Source: Liriodendron chinense (Eukaryota > Streptophyta > Magnoliopsida > Magnoliales > Magnoliaceae). From it: a DNA stretch of 64,000 bases. The position numbers and the translations under genes are program-made. Shown piece after piece: positions 1-13,000 of this stretch (the stretch's first letter is position 1; each line of letters starts with the position of its first letter). The stretch is taken from assembly GCA_003013855.2 (NCBI GenBank), contig PVNU02004100.1, positions 1,462,501 to 1,526,500 on the forward strand, in the 5' to 3' direction. The notes under the pieces were generated by a model. The model was not told the DNA's origin. It saw only the letters and a list, made by a program, of their open reading frames with translations, and did not search any database.

Positions 1-170
1 TGGGGACTACATTATAGAATTATATTTATTGTTTGTTGAATAGGAACCATATTTATAAATAGAGGATATAGTTTTGCACACAGATCTCAAAGATGTTATT
101 CATCTCATCTACAGGATAGCAACATACATACCAGATGCCAATCTTAGATAACAGTAATCTACTCTTAACA
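1..170 (-). repeat. TRIM 3' LTR (about 10 bp lost at the window edge)
   Basis: It shares GGACTACATTAT, the TATTTATA and ACATATCTCAAA-like blocks and the ACTCTTAACA end with the LTR at 620-816. Confidence 0.75.
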
Positions 171-600
171 CCTGAACAATCCCCCCAAGCATGAGGCGAG
201 ATGATTCCAAGCTGCAAGAGAATCTGACTGCAGTTTGATGACTTCTATGATGTAAACCATTGGCACTTTTGGTTGCTACTGAAGGATCTAGCGGCACTTC
301 CAATGGCTGGGATTTGAATCTTTGGCTCTTCCGGTGGCTGCGACACTTCCAATGGGCAGTGAGGCAGATGGGGTTGCTGATGACGGTGGATTTATATGGC
401 TTACAGGGACGATGAAGCTCGCAATATAGTGATTTGGGTGCAGAAGACTTTGACGAGAGATCGGATGAACAAGGCATTGCCAGACAGAGATGAGTTTGGG
501 CGCTGGAAGTGATCGGATTCCAGATCTGGGATCTGCTCGATGGTTGCCAACAGAGATAGATGGGAAGGGAGATTCAACGGCTAAGATTATCACCAAAGTA

Positions 601-619
601 TGTCATGGCTCTGATACCA
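601..619 (-). other. TRIM primer-binding site
   Basis: The minus strand reads TGGTATCAGAGCCATGACA directly after the 5' LTR, complementary to the 3' end of initiator Met-tRNA. Confidence 0.8.
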
Positions 620-816
620 TGTTAAATTAGGGACTACATTATGAAAAATGCAGTATATTTCGTATTCTTTGAATGAGAACTGTATTTATACACGGGGGAT
701 ACAACTATACACATAGCTGTATACATATCTCAAACATAATATCTTATCTATAAGATAATAACATATCTACCAAATACTAATCATAGATTCATAGATAATA
801 CTAATCTACTCTAACA
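620..816 (-). repeat. TRIM 5' LTR
   Basis: 197 bp with TGTTAAATTA at one end and ACTCTAACA at the other, matching 1-170 with small indels. It is the 5' LTR because the primer site follows it on the minus strand. Confidence 0.8.
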
Positions 817-924
817 ACTTCGAAAGTTTGTGACTCACTATTAAAATTATGAAACCAGAGAAGGTAAATAGCGAACAGATAAGCATCAATTCATTTAAAG
901 AAATAATGAGAAGTCAATGATTAC

Positions 925-1027
925 CTTAACAGCAGGTTCATCCCAACATGGAAAACATCGACGTGCATCTGCAGGCTCAAATTGTGTAACTGCCATGTTT
1001 TTCTTCTCCTCGTTATGCTCATAAGTA
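925..1027 (-). CDS. APM1: APM1 exon 3
   Basis: This 103-nt exon encodes [16 protein letters not shown] followed by [18 protein letters not shown], the strongly conserved M1 segment. It is bounded by acceptor CTCCAG/TACTTATG and donor GTTAAG/GTAATC. It ends in phase 0, and the next exon lies beyond the left edge. No further exon is seen in 1-924, which is intron 3 holding a TRIM element. Confidence 0.9.
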
Positions 1028-4000
1028 CTGGAGAAAAATAAAACAATCCTAAATAATAACAAGAAGAATGATAATATATTAACATTGCAGCTTACTATTC
1101 TGCACAACCACTTGAAACTGTAGTTTTCATTATCTCTCAAATGCATGAGGCACAAGCTCTGTGGGAACCATTCATTGTTGAGAGACAATTCTAAAAGCCT
1201 CCCCTCTGGTTTCTGACAATTTTAAACACGTCCCCTCTAGTTTGAATTATTGCAACTACCTCCCCTTTGGTTTACAAATCTGTTGCAAATTCCCCGACAT
1301 GGTCTACTAGAAATGTTTTTCTTTGAGAAATTGACCGTTTTTCCCCTAAAGGTACTAGTTGCAGATGGATGGGCCTACCTTAGTGAGTGCATATCATCCT
1401 ACCCATTCAGAATGGTTAGTGTACCATGAAAATGGGAAATCCCAAAAATCAGGCTGATTCAACCATCAGGTAGTATGTAAATTTGGGGGTTTTGGGGTGG
1501 GTGGCCCACACGATGATTTGATTACCCTTTTTTTTTTGCGTCGAATATCTATGGTGGAGGGACCTTGATAGACGGGTTGGGTACCATTTATATGGGGACC
1601 TCACAGGCAGGGAAAACGAACTCATGGATGAGGGTATTTTTATCAATTGGTGCAAATTCCTCTAACATCTCCAGCTGAGGGGGAGGTACTTGCAATAGAC
1701 AGGAGGCGAGGTGTTTACAATTGTCTGAAACCAGAGTGAAGGTGTTTACAAGTATCCCCTCATTATTTCATTTATTAGCCCACTAGGTTCATAGTTCAAT
1801 ATTGCATCAACCAAACAATTGAACTTTATGATAACATCATTACATATTTCTAGTATCGTTATTTATTCTGATATTATACAACATAAACATCACAGCACCA
1901 GAATATGCCATCGATACATTAAGAGTCTAATATAGTTCATTTTAAGTTTTATGTACTATTTTCAAAACCATTTTCACATTTTATCAATATCCTATGTATT
2001 GATAATTTGATACCAATACAATACATAAACACAACATTTGGCGCAATTCAAAAATACGTAAACAGCCAATCAAAAGCTGTTAAAACAAGTACTCAGCTAA
2101 TCCCACTACACAAAAGTTCAAGGGATTGATTGGTGTGGCACTTGAATTTTCAAATTTTCAAAAAAAAATAATAATAAATAAATAAATAAAACTTGGTGCA
2201 ATTCAAAAAACAAAGACATAAAGCGGGTTCAAATCCTCCAGCTATGCCTATGATGCAATCGCCTCGCATCCTAGACGTGTGCATAGGAAAATGCCCACTT
2301 TCTTTTTTTTAGTTTATCGATAATTTCCTTTTCTTTCATATCTCTATGTTTGGAAATAAGTAATCTAAAAAAATTTTTACTTAACTACTTGTTTATTTTA
2401 GAGATTCTATGTCAGGAAATAAGTATTATTAGATTTTATTGTTTAAAGATTTTTCCTATTTTGGAGATCTTGGCTAGCTAGAGATCCGATTTTTAAATTC
2501 TATAGATTATGTTGAGTATTATAAGCACTTGTTATAAATAAGGCTTAGGCCTATGGAATAAGACATAGTCGAATGGTATTCTCTTTGAGCAAATTCTCTT
2601 GTTTCTCAGAGGGTGATCCCTAGTATAAGACTAGAGGATTGATGAGCTTGCTCACGGTCATTACATTCTTTTCTCTTCTGTGATTCAAACTTTAATCTAG
2701 TACATTGAATCTTATTGCAATTAGTTTCTTCCTTAATCTAGTTACATTAAATTGGCACAAATTTTGCTCCTGGTATTTTCTCTTTCACTCCTCTTTCCTT
2801 CCACAATTTTTGTCCCAATATTTATTCCAAACCTACCTTCAATTCCCTAAACCAGCCTATTAATTCAGCCCTACCACCACAGACCATATATAATCTCCAT
2901 CTCACCTAAACCATCACCCTATCTTTATACATCACGAATTCCACTAGTAAACAGCCCATACCCTATCATACACTCAACTTTCCCAAAACCTTTTCCCATT
3001 CCCTAATATCCAAAAAAAAAAAAAAAATCCAAACCCTTCTCGCGTATTTTGCATAAACTTGTTGTCATATGAGCACCAAAATAGGGATGACTTGCAATCA
3101 TGAGACGGCTACGGAACTTCAGGATGGGGCTGTATCAACCTTGCAACAAGTGGCCAATTTGATCATGAAACAGAAGGACAGGTTATTGTTCTTGAAGAAG
3201 CAAGAAAGGGAATCAATCCAAACCAATCAAACATTTATGGATGACGTTAAGGGAGTCTTGTATTGTATTTCCAAGAGAACGCTCTAGTATGTGAGGGAAG
3301 GAGCCCGAGGAATCCTTTGAGTGTGAATTTTTGCGTTAGGATGTAAAAATGGACTTTCAAGCTGGCTCACCTGGCGGGATAGGTACACTATGAAGAAAGA
3401 AAGTGTACTGGTCAAGTATGGTGAAACTAGTTTGAAAACTTTCCGTCTCTGCCCCATTGGGGCTCTCGTAATTGGGAGCAACTGTGAGGTATCGAGGAAT
3501 GCTTGGGGAATGTTGAATCAAGGCATCTTGGCCAAAATAGTGATTTTCTACGAAGAAGAATATAACCTTGTCTAAGGAATCCAACAACATTGCTATTAGG
3601 GCTGTAAATGGGTCAGGTGGACCCGATGGGGTACCCGGACCCAACCCATTTAGACCCGACCCAAACCCGACCCATTTGTTAAATGGTATGGGTCTGGGTC
3701 CAAGAATAGACCCATTTGTTAAACGGGTTTGGGTCTGGTTTCCTTTATTTTAGGCCCGACCCGACCCGACCCGACCCAAACCCATTTAGTAAGTGGGCGG
3801 GTTTGGTCTATGTTACAAGGGACCCGTCCAGCCCAGACCCGTCCAGACCCGGTTTTAAGCCTTGTAAAATGCCTGCATACTTGATCCAAACCCCGGACCC
3901 ATTAGACCCGGCCCATTTATAAATGGGTCTGGGTGGATCTCCCTCTACCAGACCCGGACCCATTTATAAATGGGTCTGATGGGCTGATTGGGACCCGACC

Positions 4001-7000
4001 CGGACCCGCCCATTTAGTAAAAGGGTCTGGGTCTAAAATTTGGACCCAGATCCGTTTAGTAAATGGGCGGGTCTGGTTTTGGCTAAACCCGCCCCGAACC
4101 CGACCATTTACAGCCCTAATTGCTATGTGCAACCGGAAACAAGAGGAATGAACAACGTCAGATGGAACCATCCAAATTATCTCGAAGGAGAGCGGAATGT
4201 TCGCACTGTAGATCCTGCTAAGCATGTCAAGATTGAGATTGTGGATTATGATGATAATTTGGATCCAAGATGTTCAATGACTAGTTAAGCTAAAGTCAAT
4301 GGAGCAATATTTTCGTTGGCACGAAATGGAAGACGCCATCAAGCTACATGTTATTGTCGTGAAACTGAACAGTGCAGTTCAAGACTAGTGGTATGACTTC
4401 AAAGAAGACTTGCAGGCTGCAGCAATGTAACTTTCCTCCTGTAAGTAATGGGAGGACATGAAGGCGAGAATGAAGCAAAGGTTTCTATCGTTGAATTATG
4501 AGACAACTTCTTTCCAGGAACTCCTCATGCTTCGGCAAGACAATCTGACTATGGAGGAATACACACAACATTATTATAACTTAGTTATTCGCTGCTGCCC
4601 AATGAAGACTGGAAGGCAACAAGTGGTGCATTATTGTAATGGACTATAGTTCGATATTCAAAGAGAACTGGTGACAATTCGGCTCCATAGTGTAAATGAA
4701 ATACATCGGATGGCCCGAAAACTGCAAGAGCAAAAGTTAGTGATAAGACGCAATAGCCCTCAAGTCGAGGGGCTATGCATCCACCCATCCTACCGTTAGT
4801 GGCTCCACAACGCGTCTAGAATCAGTCGCATCCCTGCAATAACTTTCCTTGGGATTACAAAAATGGCCAAAATTATACCTATAATCCTCTTTTCCGAAGT
4901 GGTGACACAAAGGGAAAGCCTGTTGCGACAACTCAAGGGATGTCAACCAACACTTGCTTCAAGTACGATGGTCGTGGAAATTACGCGACAAAGTGTCCCT
5001 CTTGCAATCTTCAATTTTACAATGGACAAAATGGTGAATGGTACAAAGAAAACTTCATTGTAGACCAAGTGGAAGGTGAACATGAAAGCAATCCAGAAGA
5101 TGACGATTAGGAACCTAAGGAAGGCCTAAATGGCTTTAACAAAAAATTAACTTATCATTAGTGGTCAAGAGGATTCTGATGACGCCAAAAGAGAAGACTG
5201 GTTGAGAACCAATATATTCCATACACTAATATTGTGTGATGGAAAGGTTGTCAATGTTATTATTGACGGAGTTAGTAGTATGAATGTGGCCTTGCAAATC
5301 ATGGCAGACAAGTTAAAGCTAAAACCTCACTAGCATCTCAAGCAACACAAGATTGCATGAGTGAATGGCACGTTCATCCCCATGACCACACGATGCTTAG
5401 TGAACTTCTCCCTAGGATGTTACAAAGAATTTGGTGCGAAATCATTCCAATGAAGGTCAAACATATTACTACGACACTCAGGGATTTATGGTAGGGATGT
5501 AACTCAAAAGGGTCATAAGAACATGTACAGTTTATATACAAAGAAAAGCCCATTACTCTCAACCTTATGAAGGATGACGAACCCAAAGAGGCAAAGCCAA
5601 CTTCCAGTGTTGAGTATGGCCTGATTTGTAGAGGAAAGTTGGGAAGGGGGAATCATGTATGCTCTGGCATGATGCAAGACCAATCCAACTAATGATGTTG
5701 CTATCCAACCACCTGAGATTCAAGACATTCTGTTCCAATTTCAGAATTTGTTCCTTGATGAACTACCGATTGAGCTTCCACTTATGCATGATATTCAACA
5801 CGCAGTTGATTTGGTACCTGGAGAGCCATTACCAAATCTTCCAGCATACCGAATGAACTCAACAGAGCATGCAAAGCTCCATCGACAGGTGGAGGAATTG
5901 CTATCCAAGGGTTCCAATCGTGATAAGCCTTAAGCCTGTGTGCCATGCCAGTGTTGTTAACACCAAAGAAGGACGACAGTTGGGGGATGTGTGTTGACAG
6001 CCGCGCCATCAACAAGATAACGGTAAAGTATCATTTTCCCATTCCACCCTAAATGACATGCTGGACATGACGGTGGATGCTACAATCTTTTTGAAGATCG
6101 ATTTGAGAAGTGAGTACCACCAAATAAGAATTCGTCTTGGAGATGAGTGGAAAACCACTTTTAAGACAAATGATGGATTGTATGAGTGGCTAGTCATGCC
6201 TCTTGGCTTGACAAACACACCTAGTACGTTCATGCAAATGATGACGCAAATTCCATGGCCATTGATAGGCAAGTTTATAACCCTGTACTTCAACGACATC
6301 CTCAACTATAGCCATTCACGGGAAGATCATTTGATCCGTCTTTGTCAGGTGATGAGAGTATTACGCCACAAGAAACTCTACATCAATTTGATGAAGGGTA
6401 CCTTCATGAGTTCCAACGTGATCTTTCTGGGGTTCGTCATTTCAGCAGAAAGCATAGCGGCTAATCCTGAAAAGATAAGGGCCATTGGCAATTGTCCTAC
6501 TCCCACAAACATTCACAAGGTTCGTAGTTTTCACAAGCTAACGACATTTTTTCGAAGTCAAATATCTGGAACTTTTATTCCATTTGGCGCCCATTACTAG
6601 GGTTGTAAATGGGTCAACGGACCCGATGGGGTACCCAGACCCAACCCATTTAGACCCGACCCATTTGTGAAATGGTACAGGTCTGGGTCCAAGAACAGAC
6701 CCATTTGTTAAACGGGTCTGGGTCTGGTTTCCTTTATATTAGGCCCGACCTGACCCGAACCCATTTAGTAAGTGGGCGGGTTTGGTCTATGTTTCAAGGG
6801 ACCCATCCAACCCAGACCCGTCCAAACCCGATTTTAAGCCTTGTTAAAATGCTTGCATATTAGATCCAGACTCAGACCCATTAGACCCGACCCATTTATA
6901 AATGGGTCTGGGTGGATCTCCCTCTACTAGAGCCAGACCCATTTATAAATGGGTCTGATGGGTTGACTCGGACCCGACCCAGACCCATTTAGTAAATGGG

Positions 7001-10000
7001 CGGGTCTGGTTTTGGCTAAACCCGCCCCAAACCCGACCATTTACAGCCCTACCCATTACTGAATGTATAAAGGTCATTACATTTGAGTGGACCAAAGCAG
7101 CAACAAAGGTATTTCAAGAAATCTAGCGAAAAATGACGAAAGCTCCAATTTTTAGGCTTCCTGATTTTGAAAGGGTGTTCGAAGTTGCCTGTGATGCATC
7201 ACACATAGGCATCGGAGGTATCGTCAACCAAGAAGGACATTGGTGGCATTCTTCAGCGAATTTGTGCTCTATTCTAATTACGAGGCATTGTGTTATTTGA
7301 ATCCTCATAGAAAGTTGAGCGCAAGGCATGCTAAGTGGAGTGCTTATACTCAGGAGTTCACATTTAAAATAAAACATCGGGCCGACAAAGACAATAAGGT
7401 AGGAGATGCCCTTAAAAAAATCACATATATTGTCTACCTTATCAGCCTTCATTGTTGAGTTCAAGGAACTTAAAAGAGGCTATGCAGCAAATGATGATTT
7501 TAGGAATGTATTTTTAACACTCACTGTCGGCTCAGGCACCGAGTACCCACGATAGTCTACACAATGGGTACTTATTTTATGATATGAGCTTGTGTCTTCC
7601 TAAAAGTTCCTTGCAAGAACTTCTTATATGAGAGCTTTATTCAGATGGCCTCGGTAGTCACTTTGGTATCGACAAAACAACAGCCATGATTGAGGACCAT
7701 TTTTATTGGCCGGGTTTGAAGAAATATGCTAGAATCATTCATCCCCAACGTCGAGCGTGCCAACTAAGTAAAGTTAGCAAGCAAAATACTGATCCTATAC
7801 CCCATTGCCTATGCTAGATGCTACATGAGAAGACATCAACACGGATTTTGTTTTGAGATTGCTTAAGACTCAACATAGCTATGACTCTATTTAGTTGTGG
7901 TTAATAGGTTCTCTAAGACGACCTATTTCATTGCCTCTAAGAAGACATCAAACGCCCTACACATCACCAATGTTTTCTTCAAAAAGGCAGTTCATTTACA
8001 TGGTGTTCCCAAAACAATTGTAGTTTATGAGCTACTTCTAGCACACCTTGTAGTCTAAGATAGGAACTAAATTCTCAAGTGCTTACCATCCGCAAATAGA
8101 TGGGCAAATTAAATTACTCAACCTTAGTCTTGGGACTCTACTTGGATGTCTAGTTGGCAGTCACATCAGTTTGTGGGACATCATGTTACCACAAGCTGAG
8201 TTTGCTTCTAACAGTTCTATGAACCGTAACACAGGACTCTCTTGTGAAAATTGCAATGGGAATGAGACTTCTATAACCTATCAATTTAGTCTCACTTCCT
8301 ATTACAACCCAATCAAGCCAAGACGCCAAAGCTTTTGCACAACATATTAATGAGATACATGAGGAAGTAAGGCAAAAGATCTACCCTTAGCAATGAAATT
8401 ACAAAGGGCATGCAAATATTCAATGATGTTTTGCACAATTTCAAGAAGGAGATAGGGTCATCGTGCGGCTCATGCTTGAGAGGTTTCCAGCAAGCTATTA
8501 CACACATCTCTACTCTAGAAAGGTAGATCACCATCATACTTTGAAGAAGCTAGGTGCTAATGCATATCTGATTGAGCTTCCACCCAAAATGAAGATCATC
8601 CCCATTTTTAATGTGGAAGACAAACAATTTATCTTCAACGTCATGAAGATGAGAGCATGGAACTATGGAAGAACAAGCTATCCAAATACCCAAGGTGCCA
8701 CACCAGCTCGAAGAAATCATTGAAATATGTGTTGGACGATCAAATACTTTTCACACGCAAAGCTCGTCAAGTGCAAGGGCCGATCGAAATCCGATAGCAC
8801 ATGGATCTCAGCATATGATTTCAAGCACATCAACCTAGAACTCAATGCGCCCCACATCCCACACGTGCACGCTCCATACGTGTGCACAAGAAAAGGTTGA
8901 CTTTCCTTTTTTAGCTTATCTATAATTTCCTTTTCTTTCATATCTCTATGTTAAAAAATAAATAATCTTTGATTTTTCTTGCTTAAGTACTTTCTTATTT
9001 TAGAGATTCTATGTCAAGAAATAAGCATTATTAGATTTCCTTGTTTAAATATTTTTCCTATTTTGGAGACCTTGGCCAAACTAGGAATCCTATTTTTCGA
9101 TTCCATAGATTATGTTGAAGATTGCAACTACTCGTTATGAATAAGGGTTAGGCCCATGGAATAAGACATAGTTGAATGGTATTCTCTTTAAGCAAATTCT
9201 CTTGTTTATGTAGAGGCTAACTGACTTAAACCACATCTAGAGCTTAAAAATTCTCAAACGTGGCCCACCGTGATACCTATGTGAAATCCCCGCGATCATT
9301 AAGTGCGTCACCCCACTCGTATGGCCCAAAAATCAGCTCAGTCTGTGATTCAGGTGGATCACACGAGTGGAACAGTTAGGGCTATAAATGGGTCAGCTGA
9401 CCGATGGGGTACCCGGACCCAACCCATTTAGACCCGACCCAGAGCCGACCCATTTGTTAAATGGTACAGGTCTGGGTCCAAGAATAGACCCAGTTGCTAA
9501 ACGGGTCTGGGTCTGGTTTCCTTTATATGAGGCCCCACCCGATCCGACCTGAACCCATTGAGTAAGTGGGTGGGTTTGGTCTATGTTTCAAGGGAACCGT
9601 CAAGGCTAGACCCGTCCAAACCCGGTTTTAGGCCTTGTAAAAATGCTTGCATAGTTGATCTAGACCCAGACCCATTAGACCCAACCCATTTATAAATGGG
9701 TCTGGGTGGATCTCCCTCTACCAGACCCGGACCCATTTATAAATGGGTCTGATGGGTTGACTCGGACCCGACCCAGACCCGCCCATTTAGTAAAAGGGTC
9801 TGGGTCTAAAATTTGGACTCGGACCCGTTTAGTAAATGGGCGGGTTTGGTTTTGGCTAAACCCGCCCCGAACCCGACCATTTACAGCCCTAGGAACAGTC
9901 TATAGGCAACGCTCACCCTCCAAACTATTTCCCTTCATGTGACCCACCCGAATCACAAATGGACCTGATTTTTTGTCCAGGTTACTAAATTTTAGTTTGG

Positions 10001-13000
10001 TATCTAAAGGTTGGAGTGGATTTCATATAATCATCATGATGGGCAGTGAAAAAAATCAAGGGTAGGCATCCCTCTCCCAACTATTTCCCTTGGTATGGCC
10101 CACCTAAATCAAGGACTGGGCTATTTTTTGGCCCTATGGCTAAAATGAGGTGATGCACTTGGTGATTTGGGTGGATTTCACTTAAACATCACGGTTGGGC
10201 CTGTTATGGGTAATTTCTCATAACTGACCCGAGGACAAAAGACCTCGGAATCCTACAGTAAGTCGAAGGTCTGCACTGATGACTTCACCCCTTTCAAGGT
10301 CAGATCAGAGAAGACCTAATCTGCCGAGCATACGAGAGCCGAACTCATCCCTTCCTAACGCTGCCTATAGATGATAGCGCATCCCCTCAAGATCGGAACC
10401 ATCCGAAAGATCAGAACGGTCCGAGATTCTCGCCCAGATTTCCGGAGAAAAGGCAAGATATGTGCCGTGATCTCAGCTCAATAACTCTATGATCAATGCC
10501 TATAAATAATCAGACTAACTCCAAACGAGAGGTAGGCTCTAATCTCTAGAACGAGTCATCTTACAATTATCAAAGGTGATTACTGATTTAGGCATCGGAG
10601 GGCTCACGGCTGGATCCCAGCCACCCCCCTTTACCATTTTCTGTGGTGTTTTGCAGAACCTAACGGAAGTCGTCGATCCAAACATCTCTACCGATTCATC
10701 CGAAGGATTTCTCTTCCGACGATCTGTTCCTACATATACAAATTCCATCCCCTCGTCTGCTGACCAGAAAACGGTATCAACAGATTGGCGCCGTCTGTGG
10801 GAACGACGACAAAAGTCTTTTCTTTACAGAATCCTTCGTTCTAAACAACCAATGGCCGGTGGGAGAGGCAATAGGAAGGGGAAAGCCCCGGTGAACGACG
10901 AGCTCTCCTACGAGCATCATTCCGAAAGTGAAGCACCTGTTCGTAATACTTCAATGCTCCACCTCGGCAGCTCGTCACACCGCCTCAATCTTCTGAGTGG
11001 ACGGCAGAGGTCCCGAAACCGTGGGACCAGACTGTCCACATTAGAAGAACGGGTGGGAGGCGTCGCAGAGCAGTTTGGTGGGGTAGATAGACGCTTCGAG
11101 CGCGTGGACGGAAAATTAGACGAAATTACAGCCTTGCTGAACAGTCTAGTCCGACCCGCACCTAACCTCGAAACCAACCCCGAATCTGGACTACCTCAGC
11201 AAAGTTCTCATCCACCACGCTCACACTCAAGCCGTCCACAACACGACGAGAATGAAGTCGTGAGCCGAGCCTCCGCCTCGAGAGTTCGAGCGGCCACGGA
11301 ACTTCCTTCTAATGATCTAAGGCACAGAATAGAAGAAAGAAGATCCGCCCGAGCTAGTCAAGATCAAGGGCGGATGGACGATAATATTACTCCCCTCGAA
11401 GCCGAACTAAAAGAGCTTCGGGAGAGGATCGGTGATATCCAGCGAGCACAACTTGCCCGAGTACCGACGGCAGCAGATGTCCTGGTAGACTCATCTGAGT
11501 CCCCGTACACTGATGAGATCCGCAACGAACCTCTCCCGAAAAGCTTCAAAATACCCCAGCTCAAGCAATATTCCGGGATAGGGGACCCGGCTGAGCACCT
11601 TGAAAACTTCAAGGTCCGAATGGAGCTCCATGGGGTTAACGGCCATATTATGTGTAAAGCTTTCCCGTTGTCTTTGACTGGCTCGGCCTGGACGTGGTTT
11701 CGCAATTTAAAACCGAAGTCCATCCCTTCTTTCACCGAGCTGAGCAGAGCATTCACAACTCAGTTCATCGGAAGCACTGACCCGAGGAAGCATTCGACGC
11801 ACCTCGCTGCAGTCAAACAGAAAGACAACGAATCATTGAAAGATTACCTCTCACGATTCAACGCTGAAGCGGTTCAAGTGGAGAACCTATCTCAAGATGT
11901 ACTGCTACACACAATGATAGGAGGGTTGCGGGATGAAAAGTTCCTCTGGTCAGTAGGGGAACAGCCCCCTCAATCAGTTGCTGAATTCCTCGATCGAGCT
12001 GCGAAACACATAAACGCAGAAGAGCTGGTGAACGCTCAGGGGTCGTCTCATAAGAGGAAAGAACGCAAGGAAGAAAGTAGCAATAAACGACATCGTCCAG
12101 ACCGCCGATCCCCGAACTCAAACGCTAATCCACGCGGAGCCAAAACTTCGATTCCAAAATTTGAGAAATTTACTCCGCTCAAGACAACCATCGAGCAAAT
12201 ATTCTTAGCCGAGAAGAACAAACAGGCGTTCGGACGACCAGCGAAGATAAAAACCGACCCCGACAGAAGGTCAAAATCCAAATACTGTCTATACCATAAA
12301 GATCATGGTCATAACACAGTGGATTGTTTTGACCTGAAGCGACAAATAGAAACGCTGATCCGGCAAGGATTCTTAAAAGAATACATCGCCCAACGTCCCG
12401 ATAACGATAGAACTTCAGGTCGGGAAGAAAGAGGAGAGCCGGTCGACAATAACCCTATGGAAGAGATCCATGTGATCTTCGGAGGGCCTACCACTGGAGA
12501 TTCTGGCAACGCCCGTAAATCCTATGCTCGTCAGGCACGGACATCCGAGCCAGCTTGGCAGGTGAATTTAACCAGCAGACCCACAAAAATTCCTAAGGTC
12601 GCCCAACGCATGATATCTTTCTCCGAGGAAGACGCCAGAGGAATTATACACCCGCACGACGACTCTCTGGTAGTATCGATGGTAGTCGCAAATAAGAAGC
12701 TCCACAGAATGATGGTGGATACAGGGAGTTCGGTCGACATAATATACGCTTCGGCATTTGACAGAATGAAGATTGATCGATCTAGATTAAGACCGGTCAA
12801 AACAGCCCTAACCGGATTCACAGGAGATTGTATCATGCCTGAAGGAGAAATAACTCTACCGGTCACCGCAGGAGATGAGCCAAACCAGAAAATGATCATG
12901 GTCGATTTTTTGGTCGTCGACACTCCCTCGGCATACAACGCGATCGTCGGCCGACCCATCTTACGAGCTCTAAAGGCTGGCATCTCCATCTATCACCTGG

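Larger units (their letters stand above)
1..816 (-). mobile_element. TRIM (miniature LTR retrotransposon), cut by the left edge
   Basis: Two similar LTRs of about 180-197 bp (1-170 and 620-816, TG...CA ends) flank a 449-bp internal region with no coding capacity. On the minus strand the 5' LTR is followed at once by TGGTATCAGAGCCATG, an initiator-Met-tRNA primer site. The other LTR is preceded by a purine tract (CTTGGGGGGATTG). The short LTRs, tiny interior, primer site and purine tract define a TRIM. It sits in APM1 intron 3 in the gene's own orientation. The interior repeats a CACTTCCAATGG phrase. Confidence 0.8.
2240..9213 (+). mobile_element. Decayed Ty3/Gypsy element (chromovirus-like), 3' end truncated
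   Basis: Related LTR sequences at about 2240-2755 and 8840-9213 flank gag, protease, RT, RNase H and integrase remnants in the right order on the plus strand. Shared LTR phrases include TTTCATATCTCTATGTT, TTTTAGAGATTCTATGTCA and GGAATAAGACATAGT. The 3' LTR stops abruptly at about 9213, where the 5' LTR continues for over 100 bp. Two hAT MITEs have inserted within it. Many stops and frameshifts mark it as old. Confidence 0.8.

Noticed and set aside
3568..4288. Pro/Asp-rich ORFs on both strands in and around the hAT MITE
   Set aside because: Translations of the GGGTC/GACCC word repeats in a non-coding MITE. The same ORFs appear in the other copies only where the words persist.
10576..10851. 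Upstream extension of the Tat gag-pol ORF into the 5' LTR (92 codons)
   Set aside because: It begins with GTG rather than ATG and lies in LTR and primer-site sequence. The first ATG at 10852 opens a normal basic Gag N-terminus.
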